Of a stretch of 64,000 bases of DNA, positions 18,601 through 26,071 are shown one piece after another; positions within the stretch are counted from its first letter, which is position 1; each line of letters starts with the position of its first letter. The notes under the pieces were generated by a model. It had not been told where the DNA came from and did no database searches. It saw only the letters and a program-made list of their open reading frames with translations. The translations under genes and the position numbers were made by a program. This DNA is from JABDMH01 sp964428345 (GTDB lineage: Bacteria > Bacteroidota > Bacteroidia > Chitinophagales > Saprospiraceae): contig CAYRYD010000020.1 in the NCBI GenBank assembly GCA_964428345.1, forward strand, positions 1-64,000. The letters are read 5' to 3'.

Positions 18601-19175
18601 ATGGACGGCCACTGCGGTCAACAACCCAACTGGAATTTGGTAGTGCCTTACCGAAATGGTGGGGAGGCTGGAATAATAATATTAATTATAAGGGATTTAG
18701 CTTTTCTTTCCTGATCGACTTTAAGTTGGGACATAAAATGATTTCAGGTACCCATACCAATGCTTACCGGCATGGTCTGGATAAGGCAACTCTTGTGGGC
18801 CGTGACGTCGGATATGTTATTGGGGAAGGAGTGACACCGGATGGTGAGATCAACACAGTCCGTACTCCAATACAACCTTACTATGAGACAATCCGCACAA
18901 ATCTAATGTCAGAGCAATCGGTGTTTAATGCAGGCTCATGGCAATTACGACAGATCAGTCTGGGTTATGATCTTGGCAGGCTAATCCCGGATAATCGCCA
19001 CATCCGGGGAGCACGGTTAAATCTGATCGCCAACAATGTGGCAGTTTTAAAGAAATGGGTGCCGCACATCCATCCTGATCAAAATGGAATTATTTCCGAC
19101 CAGCTTGTAGGCCTGGAAGCTACTGGCTTACCAATCACTCGTAGTATCGGATTTAATTTGAATCTGAAATTTTAG
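15621..19175 (+). CDS. SusC/RagA-family TonB-dependent outer-membrane transporter with STN domain
   Basis: 1184 residues. In order: signal peptide (1-27); STN signalling domain (about 40-112, LLSEILFEMSETYEVFFSYE to YVIIYK), which contacts FecR; a carboxypeptidase-regulatory-like domain (about 168-240, GTVTDEAGDPLIGVNVLVKGT); TonB-box/plug region (about 241-385, VVITALGI to ALYGARAKDGVIMITTR, with the IRIRGISSF motif); then a 22-strand barrel ending SIGFNLNLKF. It imports a substrate bound by the SusD lipoprotein, powered by TonB-ExbBD. The start follows an AAGGAAGG stretch. The ECF/FecR pair upstream and SusD 47 bases downstream form one locus. Confidence 0.97.
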   Translation: MMKKKKLNQSLVLVLSLIFMVYTDAISGNEGASHWNKTDFTQEALLSEILFEMSETYEVFFSYETKLLENIRVDFNFIPGESLELAIGRLLAKTNLRYEAIDSRYVIIYKDDRQGGKSAKKLIKKINQINKLEQRGNISLRPTAKSSEEKFRAVASSLTRIKEEKLITGTVTDEAGDPLIGVNVLVKGTAIGTATDLDGSFALQVPDDAAVLVFSYTGYTTVEEAIGGRTSISVTLVPDVAQLGEVVITALGIERDKKTLGYATSKVQSDEFTINRSPNFMNALQGKVAGVNITGMGSGPQGSSKIRIRGISSFGGNNSPLIVVNGVPIDNTNFGVRGDVVGPGSNRRSDSGDGLSSINPDDITSMNVLKGAAASALYGARAKDGVIMITTRNRATGSGIQVEYNANFTHDTPLDFTDYQYEYGQGEGGVRPDAPGPTSGVWSFGEKIEPGMTQILFDGLVVPYTAQPNKIRDYYRNGLAFSNTVTISSGGENGGLSLSLSDLNSKAILPGSDYDRRTVNFGFTQTAGKLLVSGNINYSNEFRKNPPNIAEQDYSPVVIYTIATTMPLKLLEENAFDENGDEISWSRFTNRTNPYFALSRFENNRRDRVYGNLTGRYNLTDWLYVQGRIGQDYYARDVDYNLPTGSRRQSSPPPGFVNGQYIQDFRRFREINADFLIGADKTFGEFGVILNAGGNQMYRRSDVNTELGENFFTRGLYTIGNASKVTPAYSISERKVNSLYASAEISYKGFVYLNATARNDWFSTLSPANRSILYPSVTGSFVFTEMMTTLPSWLRFGKIRLAYAEVGSDTDVAPYANNLFYGINAQQFPNSTGVLQPVGSISGSVVPNANLKPMRVTEKEIGIELTLFRNLQLEVSYYDKLSSDQILQAQISDASTFQTQLINVGESRNNGVEMLLAGSLIRRQNFEWNSALNATYNTSEVISLGDDVDGTFITVGTAEFHGELRQVVGKPMAQLYGWGYLRDNQGRIVHDPNNGRPLRSTTQLEFGSALPKWWGGWNNNINYKGFSFSFLIDFKLGHKMISGTHTNAYRHGLDKATLVGRDVGYVIGEGVTPDGEINTVRTPIQPYYETIRTNLMSEQSVFNAGSWQLRQISLGYDLGRLIPDNRHIRGARLNLIANNVAVLKKWVPHIHPDQNGIISDQLVGLEATGLPITRSIGFNLNLKF

Positions 19176-19222
19176 AAGTCAGCAGATTTATCATTTTAAG
19201 GAAATATTAAAATTTGTAAAAA

Positions 19223-20752
19223 ATGAGAACCAGACATCAACATATATTCGTCATTTCCCTGGCTCTGCTAATCTTGTCGGCATGCGATAAGGGATTTGAT
19301 GAACTGAATACCAACCCGGTCCGTCTTACTTCTATTGATCCGGTATTTCAACTCAATGCAGCAATAATTTCCAGTGCTCCCGGATATAATAACCTAACCT
19401 ATGAAACTACCATAGTGAAACAAATGATCACCCCTTTTGTGGGAGTTGGTACCGGTGGCAATCTCAACCAGGATAACCGGGGAGCTACTCAGGGAAATTG
19501 GCAAAACGGATATCGGAATATCCTTAAGAATCTTATTGATGGGATTCGGAATATTGAAAATAATCCTGAACGGACCAATGCCTACAGCATCCTCCGTATT
19601 TGGAGAGCTCATACCTTTATGGTTTTAACAGACACCTATGGAGACATCCCTTATTTTGATGCGGGAAAAGCATTTTCGGATGGTCTGGGATTTCCCGCAT
19701 ATGATGCTCAACAGGATATCTACAACGATATCCTGAATGAGCTGGTTTCAGCTGCAAGCGCACTTGACGTAAGCAAGGATGCTGTTAAACAGGACATTTT
19801 GTATGACGGAAACATTGACCGATGGAAGCGATTGGGTAATTCACTTCTGCTGAGGGCTGCCATGCGACTTACCAAAGTTGATCCCGGTAAGGCGCAGGAA
19901 TTTGCCGCAAAAGCGGCAGCTGGTGGTCTGATGCAGTCAAATGACGACAATGCAGTGGTCCGTCATAATGCAGACTACCGAAATAATGTAGGCACGAATC
20001 TCAATGGAGGTCAGGCACCTTTCTATTACCTTGACCGGGATTTTGTCAACTACCTGAAGAGTAAGAATGATCCGAGACTGACCTCTATCGCCGTGCGTTA
20101 TGTGGGAGCAGCCAGTGGAGGAGGTCAGGTGGAAGAAAATGCGGATCGGTCTTTTGAGGTTCAGATCGGAATGCCCCAGGGTTATGACAATTCGACAATT
20201 CCACCCATTGCCGAAGCTGACGGGTTGGAAAGTTTTTTTGAATACAGCCAGCTGGACCGGACACGTCTCGGTAATCCGGAAGCTCCTAGTTTTTTGGTGA
20301 CTTATTCCCAAACTCAACTTTTACTGGCTGAGGCAATTATGCGGGGTTGGGTCAGTGGCGATGCATCTGAGGCCTATACCCGGGGTATTGAAGCTAATAT
20401 GCAACAGTATGCGGACTGGCCTGGTAATACAAGTATCGATCAAGCTGATATTGATGCCTATATAGTGGCAAATCCACTTGAGTCCGGAAAAGAAATAGAG
20501 TTGATTAATGAGCAGTATTGGATGTCATCTTTTTTAAATGGTCCGGAAGCATGGGCGAATTTCAGAAGAAGTGGATTTCCTGCGGTGGCACCAAATCCAT
20601 ATCCGGGTAGCGATCTAAAAACAGAAGCATTTATTCGAAGATTGACCTACCCGGATTCTGAACGGACCGTTAATGCTGAGAATATTGATGTGGCCATTGC
20701 CCGGCAGGGACCGGATATCCTGGATACCCGGGTCTGGTGGGATAAAAAATAG
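19223..20752 (+). CDS. SusD/RagB-family outer-membrane substrate-binding lipoprotein
   Basis: 509 residues. Lipoprotein signal MRTRHQHIFVISLALLILSAC (Cys21), then the family hallmark FDELNTNP. Helical repeats of the SusD fold follow (YRNILKNLIDGIRNIENN; WRAHTFMVLTDTYGDIPY; LGNSLLLRAAMRL; QTQLLLAEAIMRGWVSGDASEAYTRGI) and the C-terminus contains EQYWMSSFLNGPEAWANFRRSGFP. It matches the SusD-like group that lacks linked amylase functions. It forms a lid on the SusC transporter at the cell surface. A terminator hairpin follows at 20790. Confidence 0.95.
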   Translation: MRTRHQHIFVISLALLILSACDKGFDELNTNPVRLTSIDPVFQLNAAIISSAPGYNNLTYETTIVKQMITPFVGVGTGGNLNQDNRGATQGNWQNGYRNILKNLIDGIRNIENNPERTNAYSILRIWRAHTFMVLTDTYGDIPYFDAGKAFSDGLGFPAYDAQQDIYNDILNELVSAASALDVSKDAVKQDILYDGNIDRWKRLGNSLLLRAAMRLTKVDPGKAQEFAAKAAAGGLMQSNDDNAVVRHNADYRNNVGTNLNGGQAPFYYLDRDFVNYLKSKNDPRLTSIAVRYVGAASGGGQVEENADRSFEVQIGMPQGYDNSTIPPIAEADGLESFFEYSQLDRTRLGNPEAPSFLVTYSQTQLLLAEAIMRGWVSGDASEAYTRGIEANMQQYADWPGNTSIDQADIDAYIVANPLESGKEIELINEQYWMSSFLNGPEAWANFRRSGFPAVAPNPYPGSDLKTEAFIRRLTYPDSERTVNAENIDVAIARQGPDILDTRVWWDKK

Positions 20753-20789
20753 CAGTAGACTTTCATTATTCCTTTAGATCATCAAAAAG

Positions 20790-20828
20790 GCCAATTGGCC
20801 GCATTGCCGGCTGGTTGGCTTTATTTTA
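20790..20828 (+). terminator. Terminator after susD
   Basis: GCCAATTGGCCG (20790-20801) pairs with CGGCTGGTTGGC (20808-20819), a 12-bp stem including three G-T pairs with a 6-base loop, followed by TTTATTTT. It separates the SusC/SusD transcript from the GntP permease gene. Confidence 0.7.
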
Positions 20829-20888
20829 TGATCGCTGGTTCTCCGTTTTAATCAATTTCTCTGTTCTGGAATGAGGTAAGACTGAATT

Positions 20889-22334
20889 ATGCACGACCCA
20901 TTGTTAATATTAGGTATTGGAATTCTTGTAGTCGTCGGTGGCATCATTGGATTGCGGTTGCATGCTTTTCTGGCGCTCTTATTCGGTGCGCTGGTTGTCG
21001 CTTTTTTTACGCCTGAGGATCTCATTTTCCAGTTTGCGAGTGGCAAAGGCATGAATACCGAAGCTGCCAACGCACTGGTGAAGACAAAGATCGGAGTGAG
21101 AGTGGCAACCGAATTTGGTAGAACCTGTGGAGCGATAGGGATATTAATTGCCATGGCTTCCATAATCGGGAAATGCCTGCTGGAAAGTGGAGGAGCGGAA
21201 AAGATTGTACGCTCTACTTTGAGGATCTTCGGTGAAAGGCGGGCGCCATCCACCTTCCTGAGCAGTAGCTTTTTTATTGGTATCCCGGTCTTTTTCGACA
21301 CGGTGTTTTATCTGATGGTACCACTGGCGAAAGCCATGGCCATGAAAATTGGTAAAAATTACCTGTTATTGGTTTTATGCATTGCCGCCGGAGCAGCCAT
21401 GGCCAACTCGCTGGTTCCTCCCACTCCCGGGCCACTTTTTCTGGTAGCTGAAATGAATATCCCGATTGGACTAATGATGGCAGGAGGTACCATCGTAGGC
21501 ATTATTACCATTATCGCTGGCTATCACTATGCAAAATGGGCCAATAAGCGGTGGCCGGTTGCACTGAGGGATTCCGTTGATGCGCCTTTGGAACAGATAA
21601 AAGTATTGGCAACCAGAAAAGAAAGTGATTTGCCCAAGTTTTGGGTTGCGATACTACCAATAGTCATTCCCGTGTTCTTTATCAGTGCCAAAGCTTTGTC
21701 AGATACTTTTCGCGCCGAGACCGGGCAAGAGACTTCGACCGATTTATCCGATCTGTTATTTAGATTAATTGATTTCCTGGGTGAAAAAAATATGTCGTTG
21801 ATTCTAGGGGCAATAGCAGCGCTGATCATGCTGGTGGTTTATAAGCGGCAGAACAGGCAGGAACTTTATACGTCCGTACAGAATGCGCTCTTAAGTGCGG
21901 GGGGCATAATCCTGATCACCTCTGCAGGAGGAGCTTTCGGAGGTATGCTCCAGCAAACGGGGATCAGTGGAAGAATCAGTGATTTGACCCAGAACTATCA
22001 GATGGCGTTAATCCCCCTGGCTTTTGTAATTACAGCAGTAGTGCGAACGGCACAAGGTTCGGCTACAGTGGCTATGATTACGGCTTCGGGTATCTTGTCG
22101 GGGATAGCATCGGTGGCTCCTCTGGACTTTCATCAGCTGTACCTTGGGCTTGCCATTGCCTGTGGTTCCAAGCTAATACCCTGGATGAATGACAGTGGAT
22201 TCTGGATCGTGTGCAAGATGAGTGATTTGACGGAAAAGGAAGCACTGAAGACCTTTTCACCCTTGCTAACCATCATGGGTATCACCGGGCTGATCGTAAC
22301 CATGTTGGCCGCTAAAGTCTTTCCCTTAATTTGA
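20889..22334 (+). CDS. GntP-family sugar-acid permease
   Basis: 481 residues, about 12-13 hydrophobic helices. The family signatures are present: FFIGIPVFFDTVFYLMVPLA, AAGAAMANSLVPPTPGPLFLVAE, ITSAGGAFGGMLQQTGI, and VRTAQGSATVAMITASGILSG. GntP proteins are inner-membrane H+ symporters for gluconate and related acids such as 3-deoxy or fructuronate-type acids. E. coli GntP is about 447 residues, so this is slightly longer, with an extra loop near 280-310. The gene follows the SusC/SusD terminator by about 60 bases and precedes the mannonate-dehydratase-like gene by 48 bases, so the pair likely handles a sugar acid brought in by the SusCD system. Confidence 0.92.
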   Translation: MHDPLLILGIGILVVVGGIIGLRLHAFLALLFGALVVAFFTPEDLIFQFASGKGMNTEAANALVKTKIGVRVATEFGRTCGAIGILIAMASIIGKCLLESGGAEKIVRSTLRIFGERRAPSTFLSSSFFIGIPVFFDTVFYLMVPLAKAMAMKIGKNYLLLVLCIAAGAAMANSLVPPTPGPLFLVAEMNIPIGLMMAGGTIVGIITIIAGYHYAKWANKRWPVALRDSVDAPLEQIKVLATRKESDLPKFWVAILPIVIPVFFISAKALSDTFRAETGQETSTDLSDLLFRLIDFLGEKNMSLILGAIAALIMLVVYKRQNRQELYTSVQNALLSAGGIILITSAGGAFGGMLQQTGISGRISDLTQNYQMALIPLAFVITAVVRTAQGSATVAMITASGILSGIASVAPLDFHQLYLGLAIACGSKLIPWMNDSGFWIVCKMSDLTEKEALKTFSPLLTIMGITGLIVTMLAAKVFPLI

Positions 22335-22382
22335 AAATAATTAATTAACTATATTACCAGGGGTGTCATAAATTTAGTAATC

Positions 22383-23534
22383 ATGATGTATCTGAATAAA
22401 ATGAAAAGACGCAGTATTCTTACAATGGCGGGAACTTCGCTCGGAGCTCTGGCAACGGGAGATCTAGCCTCTTTGCTGGGATTGAATAGCAAAAAACAGC
22501 CAAAATTGGCTGAGCCTAAGAAGAAAGTTCTCATGAAAGTGGGTTGCCAGCATGGGGGCACCACTAAAGAGAATCTCGAATACCTGGCTCGCCATGGTGT
22601 TTTTAATATCGATGGAGGTTCACCAAAATTTATTGATGGGATCGGATGGGATCTGGAGGATTCGCTGGCTAAAAAAGAAGCTTGTGAAAAATACGGCATT
22701 AGTCTTGATGCCTATCACCTGCCTCTGTCGTCAGCGGGCATCGACAGAATATCAACGCCCAACATCATGCTGGGTAAGAGTCCGCAGAGGGACCGGGAAA
22801 TAGAAATGATCCAGCAGATGATCGAAGTAGCGGCCAAAACCGATGTCCGTTTATTGTTGTATAACACCATTATCCTTCCAATTTTAAGAACCGGCCGGAC
22901 CGTTGATCCCAGCCGGGGAAATGCTTCGTACAGCACCTGGGATTACGAGGAGGCAAAGAAGAAAAACGAACCCAATTTTATCGATCAGGTAGTTGACATT
23001 GATGAAATGTATGAACGAATTACCTACTTCCTGGATCGGGTCTTGCCGGTAGCGGAGGAGTTTAAGGTCAAATTGGGCAATCATATCGCGGATCCTCCCG
23101 CTCCGGTCGGATATCGCGGCATTACCCGTTGGAACAGCCCCGACGTATTTGAAGGCATTAAAAGATTTGCAAAATTATACAACAGTCCTTCCCATGGCTT
23201 TAATTTATGCCTGGGTTCCGTGGCAGAAGGATTGAAAGATCCAAAAACGGAGATCATCCCGATCATCAAATGGGTTGGTGAACGTAACCAGATTTTCAAT
23301 ATCCATCTTCGTAACATCAAAGGTGGATGGAATAATTTTCAGGAAGTCTATCCCGATAATGGCGATATGGACTTTGTCGAGGTTGTCAGGGCCTTGCGCG
23401 ACGTAGGGTATTCCGGTATGCTAATGCCTGATCATACGCCACATCATGAAGATCCGGCCAGTCACCTGCAAGGTCATGCCTTTGCCTTTGGCTACAATAT
23501 TGCTTTGATTCAGGCAGTGGCCAGTGAAGGATAG
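22383..23534 (+). CDS. Tat-exported mannonate dehydratase (UxuA)-like TIM-barrel enzyme
   Basis: 383 residues. The N-terminus has a twin-arginine signal (MKRRSILTMAGTSLGALATG; an alternative start at 22401 begins exactly with MKRR). The barrel carries the UxuA metal-site residues: H234 in LGNHIADPP, C276 in NLCLGS, H308 in FNIHLRNIKGGWNNFQEV, and D350-H351 in LMPDHTP. UxuA dehydrates D-mannonate to 2-keto-3-deoxygluconate. The LGNHIADPP stretch differs from the usual HPDDPP form, so the substrate may be different. Export is unusual for this step. The gene follows GntP closely and converges on the ABC permease gene. It could instead be a xylose-isomerase-like epimerase of the same superfamily. 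Confidence 0.8.
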   Translation: MMYLNKMKRRSILTMAGTSLGALATGDLASLLGLNSKKQPKLAEPKKKVLMKVGCQHGGTTKENLEYLARHGVFNIDGGSPKFIDGIGWDLEDSLAKKEACEKYGISLDAYHLPLSSAGIDRISTPNIMLGKSPQRDREIEMIQQMIEVAAKTDVRLLLYNTIILPILRTGRTVDPSRGNASYSTWDYEEAKKKNEPNFIDQVVDIDEMYERITYFLDRVLPVAEEFKVKLGNHIADPPAPVGYRGITRWNSPDVFEGIKRFAKLYNSPSHGFNLCLGSVAEGLKDPKTEIIPIIKWVGERNQIFNIHLRNIKGGWNNFQEVYPDNGDMDFVEVVRALRDVGYSGMLMPDHTPHHEDPASHLQGHAFAFGYNIALIQAVASEG

Positions 23535-23564
23535 GCGATCGACATGTTCAACCGGTGACAATGT

Positions 23565-24707
23565 CTAATCCCGGGGAACATAACGTTCCTTCAGCTGGCT
23601 TCCGATCAGATTAAGACTGAAGACCAGCAGGAGTATACAGAGACCCGGGAATACTGCCAACCACCAGGCGCTGCTGTACCGGCGGGCCTGACTGAGCATC
23701 GTGCCCCAGGTCACTTCTTCAACAGGCAGACCTATGCCCAAAAATGATAGGGTCGATTCGAGAAGTATCACAGAGGAGAAGCCAAAAGCAAAGACGACCA
23801 CCAGAGGCCCGAAAGCTTCCGGCAGGATATACCGGCTCAGAATTTTCAGGGTTCCCAGGCCACTGACCCGGGCAGCGGTGATATAGTCACGGGCATTGAT
23901 TTTGATCACTTCTGCCCGGGTAAAACGGGCAAAGGAAGCCCAACGGATTAAACTGATCAGCAGCGCTATGGTCAGTAATCCGGGCGAATCAACCAAAGCA
24001 GTAATCACCATCAGCAACAATAGGGCAGGTATGGACTGGAAAATTTCGATGAGCTTCAAAATCACATGATCGAGCGGAAAGTTGATCATTTTTTGATCCC
24101 TGCGTAAGCCGCTAAAAACAATAAGAAGAATGATGATGATCAGAAGGAATATCCAGACATTGATCAGGCGGTAATGCCAGAGATAAATGGCGTATAAGAC
24201 GCTCAGTCCCGCCACAACCAATTTCCAGCCCCAGGGTATGGGTAAATGATTGTTCCAATAGCCAGCCGATGCGCCTAATAAAGTACCGGCAATTGCCGAG
24301 ACCGCCATCGCGAGAAAAGCGATCCAGATCGATTTGCGGCAGCCGGTTATCAATCCGGCAGCTACATCGCGGCCCAGCCGGTCGGTTCCCAGCCAGTGTA
24401 CTTTTTCGTAGTTGCCTTCCCGGCTGATGGTGCCGGGAGGTTTCAGACGTTGCTCCAGATCCGGTTCGCCCTGAGCCTTAAAGGCAACCGGCGGTAATAT
24501 CACCCGGTCATAATCCGAAAGTCTACCTGTCCAGTGACTACCGGAGAATAACGGCCAGTATGATTTACCATTCCTGGTGGCATAAACAGGTGCATCCGTG
24601 GCTATCAGGGGTGCCAGTAAAGCCACCATGACAAACAAACCCAAAATAATCCAGGCAATCCGGGAGATTAAGCGGTCAATTGTTGAGACTTCTTTTATTG
24701 TCTTCAT
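23565..24707 (-). CDS. Oligopeptide-type ABC transporter permease (OppC/DppC family), enlarged
   Basis: 380 residues; typical OppC proteins are about 300. N-terminal helix (about 11-33), a periplasmic segment to about residue 105 containing EKVHWLGTDRLGRDVAAGLITG, which is the OppC-type GTDxxGRD motif, then the BPD_transp_1 domain with extra helices near 160-205 (LVVAGLSVLYAIYLWHYRLINVWIFLLIIIILLIVF). The EAA loop is visible as EVIKINARDYITAARVSGLGTLKILSRYILPEA. The start ATG lies 1 base after the stop of the OppB-like gene, so they are co-translated. No ATPase gene follows. The substrate is probably a peptide or a related oligomer. Confidence 0.9.
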   Translation of the reverse strand: MKTIKEVSTIDRLISRIAWIILGLFVMVALLAPLIATDAPVYATRNGKSYWPLFSGSHWTGRLSDYDRVILPPVAFKAQGEPDLEQRLKPPGTISREGNYEKVHWLGTDRLGRDVAAGLITGCRKSIWIAFLAMAVSAIAGTLLGASAGYWNNHLPIPWGWKLVVAGLSVLYAIYLWHYRLINVWIFLLIIIILLIVFSGLRRDQKMINFPLDHVILKLIEIFQSIPALLLLMVITALVDSPGLLTIALLISLIRWASFARFTRAEVIKINARDYITAARVSGLGTLKILSRYILPEAFGPLVVVFAFGFSSVILLESTLSFLGIGLPVEEVTWGTMLSQARRYSSAWWLAVFPGLCILLLVFSLNLIGSQLKERYVPRD

Positions 24708-24708
24708 C

Positions 24709-26067
24709 TCACTGCCATTTTATCCTTGGATCGGCCACTCTGTAAAGGATATCGCTGACGAGTAAACCCAGGATGGTCATTAGGGCAGATATCATGATGA
24801 CACCATTGACAACCGGCCAGTCGTGGTCAATCACCGCGTCGTATAAAAGGCGGCCGGATCCCGGCAGATTACAGATCACCTCGACCACCAGTGAACCCGC
24901 CAGGGAAGCAGGCAAGACGGAAGCCAGGAGGGTAATGAGGGGAAAACTGGCATTGCGAAAGACATGTTTCCATAAAATATAGTGCTCAGTCAGCCCTTTG
25001 GTGCGGGCATGGGCGACGTAAGATTTATATCGTTCCTCCGCGATGCTGTTACGTACGATACGGGCGATATAGGCCATCAGGCTGGTACTCAGGACCATGA
25101 CCGGAATGATCAATTGTCCGGCATTCCGGGAAATGACTTTCAAAAAGGGATCAGAAGCTTCGGCCCGGATAATCCCGGCAGCCGGGAAAATATTGGTCCA
25201 GGATCCGTATTCGCGGGTTGTGAAGAAAACTATCAGGATGGTGGTCAACCAGAAAACGGGAATTGAATAGATGAAGTAAAGAATCAAACTCATCATCCGA
25301 TCAAAGGCGCCACCCCACCAACCTGCATAAACACCAGTCAGGATAGCCAGAAAATAGCCAATGGCAATAGACAATATATTGATGATCAATGTCCAGCGGA
25401 GAGCCAGCCAGATTTTTCGGGAAGCGGGTTGACCGTCGACGACCGAAAGACCAAATTTTAAGCTAAATGAATTTACGATCCACTGGTGAAACTGATTATT
25501 CAAACCATGCCAGATAAAGTATGGTATTGGTGACAGATTGCGCTGTTCGGTATTGATCAGCGCTTCCAGTGTCTCTCTCAGGGATTTCAGCACCGTATCC
25601 TGGTTGCCTCCGGGATGCTGCCGGATGGCGTTGATGACTTCGCCGGGCTGGGAAGGAAAACCGCTGATGAGGTTTTGTAATGGACGATATTCGACCTGGG
25701 TTCTCTTCAGAAAGTCTTCATACTGGTGGTTCAGCTTCAAAATACGTTCAGGCTGACCATACTGGCGTACCAGCTCAAATGCAAATTTTCGCTGCAAAGG
25801 GGGAAGTTGATAAAAGTCTGCCGGAAGATTGGCAGGAACCACCGAAAAATAAAAGACAGGCTTATCCAGGCCCAGATTTTGAGCTGTTTGATTATAGAGA
25901 TTCGCATCAAATCTGCGTACCTGCTGGCTGGAAGTGAATTCATCAGACTGGATGGCAAATAAGACAGGGTCTCCCGAAATCAGCCGGGTCAGGACAAAGA
26001 CCACTGCCAGGACCAGGAAAATGGTTGGCAGGGTCAGTATGAGTCTTTTTAAGACGAAATACCACAT
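24709..26067 (-). CDS. Oligopeptide-type ABC transporter permease (OppB/DppB family), enlarged
   Basis: 452 residues from the ATG at 26067 (the frame opens 30 bases earlier with TTG, inside the upstream gene). MWYFVLKRLILTLPTIFLVLAVVFVLTRLISGDPV is a standard OppB first helix. A large periplasmic insertion of roughly 170 residues (about 33-205) follows before the conserved five-helix permease domain. The EAA loop is SYVAHARTKGLTEHYILWKHVFRNA. OppB proteins are normally about 310-340 residues. The gene starts 4 bases after the binding-protein stop and ends 1 base before the OppC start, giving a three-gene operon. The insertion may interact directly with the lipoprotein partner (inference). Confidence 0.9.
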   Translation of the reverse strand: MWYFVLKRLILTLPTIFLVLAVVFVLTRLISGDPVLFAIQSDEFTSSQQVRRFDANLYNQTAQNLGLDKPVFYFSVVPANLPADFYQLPPLQRKFAFELVRQYGQPERILKLNHQYEDFLKRTQVEYRPLQNLISGFPSQPGEVINAIRQHPGGNQDTVLKSLRETLEALINTEQRNLSPIPYFIWHGLNNQFHQWIVNSFSLKFGLSVVDGQPASRKIWLALRWTLIINILSIAIGYFLAILTGVYAGWWGGAFDRMMSLILYFIYSIPVFWLTTILIVFFTTREYGSWTNIFPAAGIIRAEASDPFLKVISRNAGQLIIPVMVLSTSLMAYIARIVRNSIAEERYKSYVAHARTKGLTEHYILWKHVFRNASFPLITLLASVLPASLAGSLVVEVICNLPGSGRLLYDAVIDHDWPVVNGVIMISALMTILGLLVSDILYRVADPRIKWQ

Positions 26068-26071
26068 AGCT

